Origin: Luteimonas sp. YGD11-2
GTDB taxonomy: Bacteria; Pseudomonadota; Gammaproteobacteria; Xanthomonadales; Xanthomonadaceae
Assembly: GCF_004118975.1 (NCBI RefSeq)
Contig: NZ_CP035376.1
Location: 2,294,001-2,358,000 of the forward strand
Length of the DNA stretch: 64,000 nt
Reading direction: 5' to 3'
The notes beneath the pieces were generated by a model. It was not told the origin of the DNA, did not search any database, and saw only the letters and a list, made by a program, of their open reading frames with translations. Position numbers and translations under genes: made by a program. Shown here piece by piece: positions 28,123 through 36,621 of this stretch (position 1 is its first letter; every line of letters begins with the position of its first letter).

Positions 28123-30232
28123 GCGCCGGAGCATCGTGCGCGGACAGCCACTGGCGATGTCCGAAGGTGCGAGTGCCGACGACCCGCTGGCTGACCCGGC
28201 GCTGTACTTCAACCGCGAACTCTCGCAGCTGGACTTCAACTTCCGGGTGCTGGCACAGGCGCAGGACGAGTCGATCCCGCTGCTGGAGCGGCTGCGCTTC
28301 CTGTGCATCTCCTGCACCAACCTCGACGAGTTCTTCGAGATCCGCGCCGCCACCGTGCGCCATGCGCAGGACTACTCGCTGCAGACGCCGCCCGACGGCC
28401 TGGCGCCGGCGACCGTGCTCAAGCGCATCCACGAGCGCGCCGCGGAGCTCGTCGCCGCGCAGTACGCATGCTGGAACGACGTGCTGCGCCCGGCGCTGGG
28501 CGAGGCCGGGGTGCGGATCTTCGGTCGTGACAGGTGGAACGCGCGGCAGAAGCGCTGGCTGCGGGCGTATTTCCGCAACGAGATCATGCCGGTGCTGTCG
28601 CCGTTGGGGCTGGACCCGGCACATCCGTTCCCGAAGATCCTCAACAAGTCGCTCAACGTCGTTGTCGTGCTCAAGGGCAAGGACGCGTTCGGGCGCAGCG
28701 GCCATCTCGCCATCGTGCGAGCGCCGCGTTCGCTGCCGCGCATCATCCAGTTGCCTGAGCGGGTCTCGGGTGGCGAGTCCGACTTCGTGTTCCTGTCGGC
28801 GGTGCTGTCGGAATTCGTCGACGAACTGTTCCCGGGCATGGAGGTCAAGGGCGCCTACCAGTTCCGTGTCACCCGCAACTCCGAACTGCTGGTCGACGAG
28901 CAGGAGGTCGAGAACCTGGCGCTGGCGTTGCGCGACGAGCTCGCCGGGCGCGGTTACCTGCGCGCGATGCGGCTGGAGATCGCCGGCAACTGCCCCAAGC
29001 CCATCGTCGCCACCCTGCTGAAGAACTTCGACCTGCCCGACAACGCGGTGTACCGCATCGACGGGCCGGTCAACCTCAACCGCGTCATCCAGATCTACGA
29101 CCTGGTGCAGCGCCCCGACCTCAAGTTCCCGCCGTTCCAGCCGCGCCAGCTGCGCGGGATCGACGAGATCTTCGAGCGCGTCGACGACGGCGACATTCTG
29201 CTGCACCACCCGTTCGATGCATTCACGCCGGTGCTGGAGCTGATCAAGCAGGCCGCCGAAGACCCCAACGTGCTGGCGATCAAGCAGACGCTCTACCGCA
29301 CCGGCAAGGACTCGGCGATCGTCGAACACCTGGTGCAGGCCGCGCGCAACGGCAAGGACGTCACCGTGGTGGTGGAATTGCGCGCGCGCTTCGACGAGGA
29401 CGCCAACCTCGGCGTGGCCGACCGCCTGCAGGAGGCCGGCGTGCAGGTGGTGTACGGCGTTGTCGGCTACAAGACCCACGCCAAGATGCTGCTGATCGTG
29501 CGCCGCGAGGGCCGCAAGCTGCGCCGCTACGTGCACCTGGGCACCGGCAACTACCACTCGGGCACCGCGCGCGGCTATACCGACCTCGGCCTGATCACCG
29601 CCGACCCGGCGATCGGCTCGGATGTCCACCAGATCTTCCAGCAGCTGTCCGGGCTGGCGCCGGCGATCCAGCTCCAGCATCTGTTGCAATCGCCTTTCAC
29701 CCTGCACCGCGGCGTCATCGAGCGCATCGACCGCGAGGCCGACAACGCGCGTGCCGGCCGGCCGGCGCGCATCGTGGCCAAGATGAACGCCATCAACGAG
29801 CCCGGCGTGATCCGCGCGCTCTACCGCGCCTCGCAGGCCGGCGTGCGCATCGACCTGTTCGTGCGTGGCGCCTGCACCCTGCGACCGGGTGTCGAAGGCG
29901 TATCCGACAATATCCGCGTGCTGTCGGTGGTCGGGCGATTCCTCGAACACCACCGCGTGTACTGGTTCGCCAACGACGGCAGGCCGGAACTGTTCGGCGC
30001 CAGCGCCGACTGGCTGGAGCGCAACCTGCTGCACCGCGTCGAGACCTGTTTCCCGTTCCTGGATCCGGCGATCGCCGCGCGGGTGCGCGAAGAGGTCATC
30101 GACAACTATCTCGCCGACAACACCCATGCCTGGGAGCTGCAGGCCGACGGCAGCTACCGCCGGCTGGAGCCCGAGGGCGACGAGATGCCGCATTCGGCGC
30201 AGGCATGGCTGCTGGCACGTATCAACGGCTGA
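28085..30232 (+). CDS. ppk1: Polyphosphate kinase 1
   Basis: The 715-aa enzyme reversibly polymerises the gamma-phosphate of ATP into polyphosphate. The four-domain PPK1 fold is recognisable: N domain YFNRELSQLDFNFRVL, head domain GMEVKGAYQFRVTRNSE, and the C1/C2 catalytic domains. Key elements are IKQTLYRTGKDSAIV, the phospho-His-bearing YVHLGTGNYHSGTARGYTDLGL, and GVVGYKTHAKMLLIVRR. I chose the GTG at 28085 because GGAG lies about eight bases upstream; ATG 28073 or ATG 28157 are alternatives. The start lies inside the 3' end of phoR. The placement after phoBR and before ppx is the usual xanthomonad/pseudomonad phosphate cluster. Confidence 0.96.
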   Translation: MNKRASRPTAHAERRSIVRGQPLAMSEGASADDPLADPALYFNRELSQLDFNFRVLAQAQDESIPLLERLRFLCISCTNLDEFFEIRAATVRHAQDYSLQTPPDGLAPATVLKRIHERAAELVAAQYACWNDVLRPALGEAGVRIFGRDRWNARQKRWLRAYFRNEIMPVLSPLGLDPAHPFPKILNKSLNVVVVLKGKDAFGRSGHLAIVRAPRSLPRIIQLPERVSGGESDFVFLSAVLSEFVDELFPGMEVKGAYQFRVTRNSELLVDEQEVENLALALRDELAGRGYLRAMRLEIAGNCPKPIVATLLKNFDLPDNAVYRIDGPVNLNRVIQIYDLVQRPDLKFPPFQPRQLRGIDEIFERVDDGDILLHHPFDAFTPVLELIKQAAEDPNVLAIKQTLYRTGKDSAIVEHLVQAARNGKDVTVVVELRARFDEDANLGVADRLQEAGVQVVYGVVGYKTHAKMLLIVRREGRKLRRYVHLGTGNYHSGTARGYTDLGLITADPAIGSDVHQIFQQLSGLAPAIQLQHLLQSPFTLHRGVIERIDREADNARAGRPARIVAKMNAINEPGVIRALYRASQAGVRIDLFVRGACTLRPGVEGVSDNIRVLSVVGRFLEHHRVYWFANDGRPELFGASADWLERNLLHRVETCFPFLDPAIAARVREEVIDNYLADNTHAWELQADGSYRRLEPEGDEMPHSAQAWLLARING

Positions 30233-30341
30233 TCCAACGCATGCAGCGCGCGCTGCATGCGACGCCGGTCATGGCCGCCTGGCGTGCGCGGCGTGCGGGT
30301 TACACTGCGCGCCCCGCGGCATCGCACCTGCGCACAGCACG

Positions 30342-31889
30342 ATGAGCCCAGCACAGACGCTCGCCCTGGCCGAAACGATGACCCCGCCGCTGGCCGACGG
30401 CGACATGCTGGCCGCGATCGACCTCGGGTCCAATAGCTACCACATGGTGGTGGCGCGCTACACGATGGGCCAGCTGCGCATCGTCGACCGCCTGCGCGAA
30501 ACCGTGCGCATGGGCGAGGGCCTCGACGGCAAGGGCGGCCTGCGTGCGGAAGTCCGCCAGCGTGCGCTGGACTGCCTGTCGCGCTTCGGCGAGCGCATCC
30601 GTGACATCCCGCCGACCCGGGTGCGTGCGCTCGCCACCAACGCGGTGCGCAGGCTGGCCGCGCCGCACGCGTTCCTTGCTCCGGCGGAAGCCGCGCTCGG
30701 CCATGCGATCGAAGTGGTCTCCGGCCGCGAGGAAGCGCGCCTGATCTATCTGGGCGTGGCCCATGCACAACCGCCGAAGCCGGGTCACCGGCGGCTGGTG
30801 ATCGACATCGGCGGCGGCTCGACGGAATTCATCATCGGCGAAGGCTTCGAGACCATCGAGCGCGAGAGCCTGCAGGTGGGCTGCATCTCCAGCACCCAGC
30901 GCTTCTTTCCGAACGGGCGGCTGTCGCGGCGCCGCTGGCGCGACGCGCTGACCGAGATCGAGGCGGAATTCCAGCAGTTCGCCAACGCCTACCGCGCACT
31001 GGGGTGGCACGAGGCGCTCGGCGCCTCCGGCACCAACAAGGCGATCGGTGAACTCTGCGCCGCCATGAAGCTGACCAAGGGCGCGGTGCTGGCCGAGGCG
31101 TTGCCGCCACTGCGCGACCGCCTGCTGCAGGCCACGCACATCGACCAGATCGACCTGCCCGGGCTGTCCGACGACCGCAGGCCGATCATCGCCGGCGGCC
31201 TGCTGGTGCTGGAGGCGGCGTTCAACAGCCTCGGGCTCACGCGCATGGCGGTGAGCAAGGCGGCGATGCGCGAGGGCGTGCTGTTCGACATGCTCGGTCG
31301 CGGTGGCGACGACGATCCGCGCGAGTTCTCGATCCGCAACATCATGCAGCGCTACGGCATCGACACCGCGCAGGCCACCCGCGTGGAACAGACCGCCGTG
31401 CGCCTGTTCGACCAAGTGGCGCGCGACTGGTCGCTGTCGGGCGACGACCTGCTGATGCTGGCCTGGGCCGCGCGCCTGCACGAACTCGGGCTCACCATCG
31501 CCCACAGCGGCTACCACGTGCACGGTGCGTACGTCATCGAGCACTCCGACATCGCCGGCTTCTCGCGCCAGGAGCAGCAGTTCCTCGCGGCGATGGTGCG
31601 CAGCCATCGGCGGAAGATCCCGCGCTCGGCATTCGACGCCCTGCCCGACCGCCTGCTGGGGTCGGCGCGCAGGCTGAGCCTGCTGCTGCGGGTGTCGGTG
31701 CTGCTGCACCGCGGCCACGAGAAGCACACGATCCCACGCCTGGACGCGCTCGTGTCCGGCGAGACGCTCACCCTCGTCCTCGACCGCGAATGGCTGGAGG
31801 CACGGCCGCTGCTGCGTGCCGATCTCGATGGCGAGGAAGGCGAGCTGCACGCGCTGGGACTGCGGTTGCGGGTGTCGACCGCCGGCTGA
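30342..31889 (+). CDS. ppx: Exopolyphosphatase / guanosine pentaphosphate phosphatase
   Basis: The 515-aa Ppx/GppA enzyme releases phosphate from polyphosphate chain ends and may also hydrolyse pppGpp. The ASKHA-fold nucleotide-binding motifs are MLAAIDLGSNSYHMVVAR (about residue 24), the second phosphate loop RRLVIDIGGGSTEFIIGEG (about 150) and the adenosine-type motif EALGASGTNKAI. The C-terminal HD-like helical domain (about 320-510) includes LMLAWAARLHELGLTIAHSGYHVHGAYVIEHSD. The start MSPAQTLALAETM at 30342 gives the usual length. It is separated from ppk by 109 bases and is probably expressed with it. PPK and PPX act in opposite directions on the same polymer. Confidence 0.95.
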   Translation: MSPAQTLALAETMTPPLADGDMLAAIDLGSNSYHMVVARYTMGQLRIVDRLRETVRMGEGLDGKGGLRAEVRQRALDCLSRFGERIRDIPPTRVRALATNAVRRLAAPHAFLAPAEAALGHAIEVVSGREEARLIYLGVAHAQPPKPGHRRLVIDIGGGSTEFIIGEGFETIERESLQVGCISSTQRFFPNGRLSRRRWRDALTEIEAEFQQFANAYRALGWHEALGASGTNKAIGELCAAMKLTKGAVLAEALPPLRDRLLQATHIDQIDLPGLSDDRRPIIAGGLLVLEAAFNSLGLTRMAVSKAAMREGVLFDMLGRGGDDDPREFSIRNIMQRYGIDTAQATRVEQTAVRLFDQVARDWSLSGDDLLMLAWAARLHELGLTIAHSGYHVHGAYVIEHSDIAGFSRQEQQFLAAMVRSHRRKIPRSAFDALPDRLLGSARRLSLLLRVSVLLHRGHEKHTIPRLDALVSGETLTLVLDREWLEARPLLRADLDGEEGELHALGLRLRVSTAG

Positions 31890-31944
31890 CCAGCCGCGTC
31901 GCGGTGCTTGCTACCATCCGGGACGGTATCTCCTGGAGTCCGGC

Positions 31945-32415
31945 ATGAAGCGTCTGTTCGTCCTGTCCGCCTGCCTGCTGTTGCTTGCCGCCTGCGGTGG
32001 CGGCCAGGTGCGTCGCATCTCCGAACCCACCGCCAGCATCCAGCAGCTCACCGTGGGCGAGGACGGCAACTGGTCGATCGAGCTGCGCCTGCAGAACTAC
32101 AGCAGCATTCCCATGCGCTTCGAAGGGCTGAGGCTCGACCTCGCCATTGCCGGGACCGCCGCCGGCACGCTGGACGCCACCCCGGCGCTGCAGATCGGCG
32201 GCGAAAGTGTCGACATCAAGACGCTCGAGCTGGTGCCATCCGCGCAGGCGCGGCTGGCGATCGCCGATGCGCTGGCTGCCGGCCGCGGCGTGCCCTACGT
32301 GCTGGAAGGCACCATCACCGCCGCCCCGACCGACCGTGGCAGTGCCCGCGAGTACCGCGTGCGCCGTCCGGGGTCGCTGACCCCGGCACCCGGCCTTCCC
32401 GGCGTGCTGCGCTGA
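31945..32415 (+). CDS. LEA14/WHy-domain-like lipoprotein
   Basis: The 156-aa product has a lipoprotein signal, MKRLFVLSACLLLLAACGGG, with the lipobox LLAAC (Cys at residue 17). The mature part is one beta-rich domain. The segment DGNWSIELRLQNYSSIPMRFEGLRLDLAIAGT (about 44-75) followed by alternating strands resembles the LEA_2/WHy fold used for stress-protective or chaperone-like proteins. That fold call is by pattern only. The C-terminus is YRVRRPGSLTPAPGLPGVLR. TCCTGGAG sits about 11 bases before the ATG. It lies between ppx and an acyl-CoA dehydrogenase gene; small xanthomonad lipoproteins of this type are common at this position. The function is unknown. Confidence 0.8.
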   Translation: MKRLFVLSACLLLLAACGGGQVRRISEPTASIQQLTVGEDGNWSIELRLQNYSSIPMRFEGLRLDLAIAGTAAGTLDATPALQIGGESVDIKTLELVPSAQARLAIADALAAGRGVPYVLEGTITAAPTDRGSAREYRVRRPGSLTPAPGLPGVLR

Positions 32416-32446
32416 CACCTGCCCCCTCTTTCCTGACGAGTCCTCC

Positions 32447-34231
32447 ATGAGCCAGTACCAGCCGCCGCTGACCGACATCCGCTTCGCCCTCCACGACGTG
32501 CTCGGTGCCGAGCCATTGCTGGCGAGGCTGGGCTTCACCGACGCCACCCGCGACATCATCGATGCGGTGCTGGAGGAAGGCGCGCGCTTCACCGCCACGG
32601 TGCTGGCACCACTCAACCGCGTCGGCGACGAGATCGGCTGCAGCTACGACAAGGCCACCGGCGAGGTCGCCACCCCGCCGGGCTTCCGCGAGGCCTACGA
32701 GCAGTACGTCGAGGGCGGCTGGCCGGCGCTGACCGCGGATCCGGCCTACGGCGGCCAGGGCCTGCCGCAGCTGCTCGGCGTGCCGGTCAAGGAGATGATC
32801 GACGCCGCCAACCTCGCCTGGGGCAATTTCCCGCTGCTCTCGCACGGGGCCACCGAGGCGCTGCTGCACCACGGCGAGGACTGGCAGCGCGAGGTCTTCC
32901 TGAAGCCGCTGGTGGAAGGCCGCTGGACCGGCACGATGTGCCTGACCGAGGCCCATTGCGGCACCGATCTCGGGCTCATCCGCACCCGCGCGGTCCCGCG
33001 CGCGGACGGCAGCTACGGCATCAGCGGCACCAAGATCTTCATCACCGCCGGCGAGCACGACATGACCGGGAACATCGTGCATCTCGTGCTGGCCAAACTG
33101 CCGGACGCGCCGGCCGGAAGCCGGGGGATTTCGCTGTTCGTGGTGCCGAAGGTACGCGTGGCGCGCGACGGCACCCTGGGCGCACGCAACGCGGTGCGCT
33201 GCGGTGCCATCGAGCACAAGATGGGCATCCACGGCTCGGCCACCTGCGTGATCAACTTCGACGACGCCGAGGGCTATCTCGTTGGCGAACCGAACCGCGG
33301 GCTGATGGCAATGTTCACCATGATGAACACCGCGCGCCTCGCGGTTGGCCTGCAGGGCCTGGGGCTTTCCGACCGCGCCCTGCAGAACGCCAACCGCTAC
33401 GCGCGCGAGCGCCTGCAGTCACGCGCGCCGGGCGGCGCACGCTACCCGGACAAGGCTGCCGACCCCATCGTGGTGCAGCCGGACGTGCGGCGCATGCTGC
33501 TGACCTGTCGCGCCCTGGTCGAAGGCGGCCGCCTGCTCGGCTACCACGCGGTCTCGCTGGTCGACGTCATGACCGGCGCGCAGGACGAGGCCGAGCGCAA
33601 GGAGGCCGCTGCACTGGTCGACTTCCTCACGCCCATCGTCAAGGGCTGCCTGACCGAGTGGGGCGTGGAGTGCACCTACCAGGCGCTGCAGTGCTTCGGC
33701 GGCCACGGCTATATCCGCGAGCACGGCATGGAGCAGCTGGCGCGCGATGCGCGCATCACCACCCTCTACGAGGGCACCACCGGCATCCAGGCGCTGGACC
33801 TGGCCGGCCGCAAGCTGCTGCAGCTCAAGGGCGAGGGGTTGCGCGCGTTTCTGGGCATGATCGAATCGTTCTGCCGCACGCATGGCGATGACCCGGCGCT
33901 GCAGGAATTCATCGCACCGCTGCGCCAGCACGCACGGGACTGGGCCGCGCTCAGCCAGGACATCGCCGCGCGCGCGCAGGCCAGTCCCGACGAGATCGGC
34001 GCTGCCAGCGTCGACTACCTGTTCTATTCGGGCTATGTCGCCCTGGCCTACTGGTGGGCACGCAGCGTCGCCGCGGCGGACGCCTCCACGCAGTCCCTGG
34101 ACTTCAAGGCCGCCAAGCGGGAAACCGCGCGGTTCTACTTCGCGCGGATCCTGCCGCGCACGCTGGCCCACCGCGCCGCGATCGACGCCGGCGCCGCCAC
34201 CCTGATGGCGCTGCCCGACGAGGCGTTCTGA
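32447..34231 (+). CDS. Acyl-CoA dehydrogenase (long form, FadE5/AcdB-like)
   Basis: The 594-aa flavoenzyme catalyses the first dehydrogenation step of fatty acid beta-oxidation, introducing a trans-2 double bond with FAD. It has the N-terminal helical domain and the FAD-contacting middle domain (MCLTEAHCGTDLGLIRTRAV at about 165). A signature helix QCFGGHGYIREHGMEQLARDARI (about 420) and LYEGTTGIQALDLAGRK (about 445) bear the catalytic Glu. A C-terminal extension of about 130 residues is typical of the AcdB/FadE5 class seen in proteobacteria and mycobacteria. Chain-length preference cannot be read from sequence. It is preceded by a 31-base gap and followed by a separate HNH gene; no other beta-oxidation genes are adjacent. 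Confidence 0.93.
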   Translation: MSQYQPPLTDIRFALHDVLGAEPLLARLGFTDATRDIIDAVLEEGARFTATVLAPLNRVGDEIGCSYDKATGEVATPPGFREAYEQYVEGGWPALTADPAYGGQGLPQLLGVPVKEMIDAANLAWGNFPLLSHGATEALLHHGEDWQREVFLKPLVEGRWTGTMCLTEAHCGTDLGLIRTRAVPRADGSYGISGTKIFITAGEHDMTGNIVHLVLAKLPDAPAGSRGISLFVVPKVRVARDGTLGARNAVRCGAIEHKMGIHGSATCVINFDDAEGYLVGEPNRGLMAMFTMMNTARLAVGLQGLGLSDRALQNANRYARERLQSRAPGGARYPDKAADPIVVQPDVRRMLLTCRALVEGGRLLGYHAVSLVDVMTGAQDEAERKEAAALVDFLTPIVKGCLTEWGVECTYQALQCFGGHGYIREHGMEQLARDARITTLYEGTTGIQALDLAGRKLLQLKGEGLRAFLGMIESFCRTHGDDPALQEFIAPLRQHARDWAALSQDIAARAQASPDEIGAASVDYLFYSGYVALAYWWARSVAAADASTQSLDFKAAKRETARFYFARILPRTLAHRAAIDAGAATLMALPDEAF

Positions 34232-34334
34232 CCGGTCGCCGCCCGCACCCTGCATGCAGCGGGCGTGCGGGCGCGGCGGGAGCCAGCGCGGGCGTATCCA
34301 ATCCGTCACCCATCGGGTATAAGCTGTTTTCCCG

Positions 34335-35003
34335 ATGAGGGACGACAGAGCACCGCTCCGTTTGATCCACCCCGGCCAGCGGCCGGAGTCGTCCGCGTCA
34401 CCTTCCGGGCTGCGCACCATGCCGTCCATCGCGCGACTGGACCGGGTCCGCCTGCTCTCGCTCGACGCCCACGGGCGCGTGCTCGACTGGATGAGCTGGC
34501 AGGACGCCGCCTGCCTGTATGCGCGCGACGCGGTGGCCTGGACCCTCGGCGACCCCTGCCTGCAGGTGCATGGCGGCATCAACCGCCGCAGCGGCGAACG
34601 CAGCGTGCTGGACCTGCATCCGATCATCGCCGCGCGCGGGCATGCGCGTACCAAGGCGCTCGATCCCACGCCCACCCTCACCAATACCGCGCTGTTCGCG
34701 CGCGACCAGCACCTGTGCCTGTACTGCGGCCAGGGCTTCACCCGTCCCGTGCTCACCCGCGACCACGTCAAGCCGCTGTCGCAGGGCGGACGCGATGTCT
34801 GGGAGAACGTGGTCAGCGCCTGCTTTCCCTGCAATTCCCGCAAGGGCGGCCGCACCCCCGCGCAGGCCGGCATGCCGCTGATCGCGGTGCCCTACCGGCC
34901 GAGCTGGATCGAGCACCTGATCCTGTCGAACCGCAACATCCTCGCCGACCAGATGGCGTTCCTGCGCAACCACCTACCGCGCAAGCACGCCCGCGACAGC
35001 TGA
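34335..35003 (+). CDS. HNH endonuclease family protein
   Basis: The 222-aa protein (or 194 aa from the internal ATG 34419, MPSIARLDRVRLL) has a C-terminal HNH domain with zinc ribbon-like cysteines. The order is QHLCLYCGQGFTRP, then TRDHVKPLSQGGRDVWENVV (the His-Asn core) and ACFPCNSRKGG. This matches the HNH group common in xanthomonads and other bacteria (IPR002711-type), of mostly unknown physiological role. The N-terminal portion VLSLDAHGRVLDWMSWQDAACL-type strand/helix occurs in the same family. The last about 20 residues, LADQMAFLRNHLPRKHARDS, are repeated twice downstream by tandem duplication. It is not next to a methyltransferase, so a restriction-modification role is not suggested. 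Confidence 0.88.
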   Translation: MRDDRAPLRLIHPGQRPESSASPSGLRTMPSIARLDRVRLLSLDAHGRVLDWMSWQDAACLYARDAVAWTLGDPCLQVHGGINRRSGERSVLDLHPIIAARGHARTKALDPTPTLTNTALFARDQHLCLYCGQGFTRPVLTRDHVKPLSQGGRDVWENVVSACFPCNSRKGGRTPAQAGMPLIAVPYRPSWIEHLILSNRNILADQMAFLRNHLPRKHARDS

Positions 35004-35335
35004 CACCGCGCACGGCGCGGATGCCCGGCCCGCCGATGGCGGGCGTTCGTCCGGCCGCGAGCGTCCCCCGGACGCTCGCAAGCGGCCCGACTCACCCTCG
35101 CCGACCAGATGGCGTTCCTGCGCAACCACCTCCCACGCAAGCACGCCCGCGACAGCTGACACCGCGCACGGCGCGGATGCCCGGCCCGCCGATGGCGGGC
35201 GTCGTCCGGCCGCGAGCGTCCCCCGGACGCTCGCAAGCGGCCCGACTCACCCTCGCCGACCAGATGGCGTTCCTGCGCAACCACCTGCCGCGCAAGCACG
35301 CCCGCGACAGCTGACACCGCGTCCGGCCCGCCAAT
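34941..35335 (+). repeat. Direct tandem repeat of the HNH gene 3' end (about 2.5 copies, 155-156 bp)
   Basis: Units begin at 34941, 35097 and 35252, each with CTCGCCGACCAGATGGCGTT. Each encodes LADQMAFLRNHLPRKHARDS followed by TGA and a non-coding tail; the third is truncated. The tail of the full units contains two hairpins: GCCCGCC-GAT-GGCGGGC, and GCGAGCGTCC-CCC-GGACGCTCGC (10-bp perfect arms). Only the first copy is part of an intact gene. Differences inside the coding tail are at third codon positions. Confidence 0.9.
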
Positions 35336-35381
35336 GGCGGCACGCGTTACACTCGCCGCCATTCGACAGGGGCGGACTTCC

Positions 35382-36557
35382 ATGGCACTGACTGTTGGCC
35401 TCACCAGCATGGACAAGGCGACCGAAACCGCGTTGCGCGCGGCCTTCGACGCCGCCAACAGCGAGTTGCAGGGGCACTTCCGGCTGGTCGACGAGACCGC
35501 GGCCCACTACGTCGTCATCGACATGGACAGCATGTACGGCCCGATGGGCTGGCTGCGCCTGCACGCCGCCGGCAAGCAGGTCATCGGACTGACGTCGGCG
35601 CCACGCACGCAGGCGGATTTCCGCCTCGGCCGTCCATTCGACACGGTGGCGATGATCGGCATGCTGCGCGACGTCGCCGCGCACGCCGGCGTGGACCTGG
35701 CAGCGCTGGCCGAAACCGTGCCGACCGCGCCTGCGGCTGGCGATGCAGCGCCTGTCGCGCAGGCGCCGGGCGCGGCAGCGGCACCCGCGCCGCCGCTTGC
35801 CGGGACCGCCCCACCCGCACCCGCGCCCTCACCGGCGCCGACTCCCCCGCCGTCGCAGCCCGCCAATGATGCGGCGGATGCCGAGGGTCAGGGGCCTGCG
35901 TCCGCCCCCGTCGAAACCGCGACACCGGGCGTGCCCGCGCCCGAAGCCGCGGCAGCAACGGTGGTCGCCCGGCTGGAGCCCGCGGCGGAAACGCCGCGCG
36001 AGCGTGGCCTGTTCGACTGGCTGCTGGCCAACGAGCTGCGCGGGCGTCTGCGCCTGCAACGCGCCGGCAGCCCGGCGCTGTGGATCGATGCCGATGCGCA
36101 GACCTATATCGGCCCGGCCCAGCTCAAGCCGCTGGATGCCTGCTTTGCGGGGCCGCTCGAGCGCGACGACTTCGAAGCCGTCGATGAGGCCGCCTGGAAC
36201 GCGGGCACCGCCGGCAGCGAGGCCCGCCCGCTGTCGCGGCTGACCTGGTATGGCGGCCTGCTGGCCGGACACGGCAGCCTGCTTCCGGGGTCGGAGCCCG
36301 ACGCGCGCTACCAGTTGCTGAAGTGGCCGCAGACCGAACGCGAGTTCCCGCGGCATTTCCGCATCGCCACCGCGATGATGAAGGGCCCGGCGACGATCGC
36401 CGAGATCGCGGAGGCCAGCGGTACGCCGCTGTCGGAAGTGGCCGACTTCGTGAATGCCAACCTCGCCACCGGCTTCGCCGAGCCTTGGGTCGAACCGCAG
36501 CCCGAAGTGGCGCCCCCGCCGCGCCAGGGCCTGTTCAGCCGTTTCATCCGCAAGTAG
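35382..36557 (+). CDS. Hypothetical protein with Pro/Ala-rich linker (391 aa)
   Basis: I do not recognise a named family. The start is ATG 35382 ([20 protein letters not shown]). The N-terminal about 110 residues look like an alpha/beta fold ([38 protein letters not shown]), with hydrophobic strands ending in Asp and Thr at places reminiscent of a degenerate response-regulator receiver. A low-complexity Ala/Pro linker follows (about 118-190). The C-terminal about 190 residues form a second domain. Its end ([45 protein letters not shown]) resembles a winged helix or helix-turn-helix. This layout would suit a pseudo-receiver signalling adaptor; that is inference. The gene sits just before dxs. 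Confidence 0.7.
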   Translation: MALTVGLTSMDKATETALRAAFDAANSELQGHFRLVDETAAHYVVIDMDSMYGPMGWLRLHAAGKQVIGLTSAPRTQADFRLGRPFDTVAMIGMLRDVAAHAGVDLAALAETVPTAPAAGDAAPVAQAPGAAAAPAPPLAGTAPPAPAPSPAPTPPPSQPANDAADAEGQGPASAPVETATPGVPAPEAAAATVVARLEPAAETPRERGLFDWLLANELRGRLRLQRAGSPALWIDADAQTYIGPAQLKPLDACFAGPLERDDFEAVDEAAWNAGTAGSEARPLSRLTWYGGLLAGHGSLLPGSEPDARYQLLKWPQTEREFPRHFRIATAMMKGPATIAEIAEASGTPLSEVADFVNANLATGFAEPWVEPQPEVAPPPRQGLFSRFIRK

Positions 36558-36621
36558 CGCAGCGCGCGTCACCGGGTGCGGCTTCCTTGCCCCTCACTGC
36601 GGGGGGGAGGACAATGTCGCG

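Noticed and set aside
34265..35314. A longer reading frame through the HNH gene and the repeats (349 codons)
   Set aside because: It is out of frame with the HNH motifs for most of its length and only meets the repeated tail at its end; Arg/Pro/Ala-rich shadow.
34335..35335. CRISPR-like or restriction-modification locus
   Set aside because: The repeats are 155-base gene-tail duplications without spacers, and no methyltransferase or Cas gene is nearby. No CRISPR array was seen anywhere in the window.
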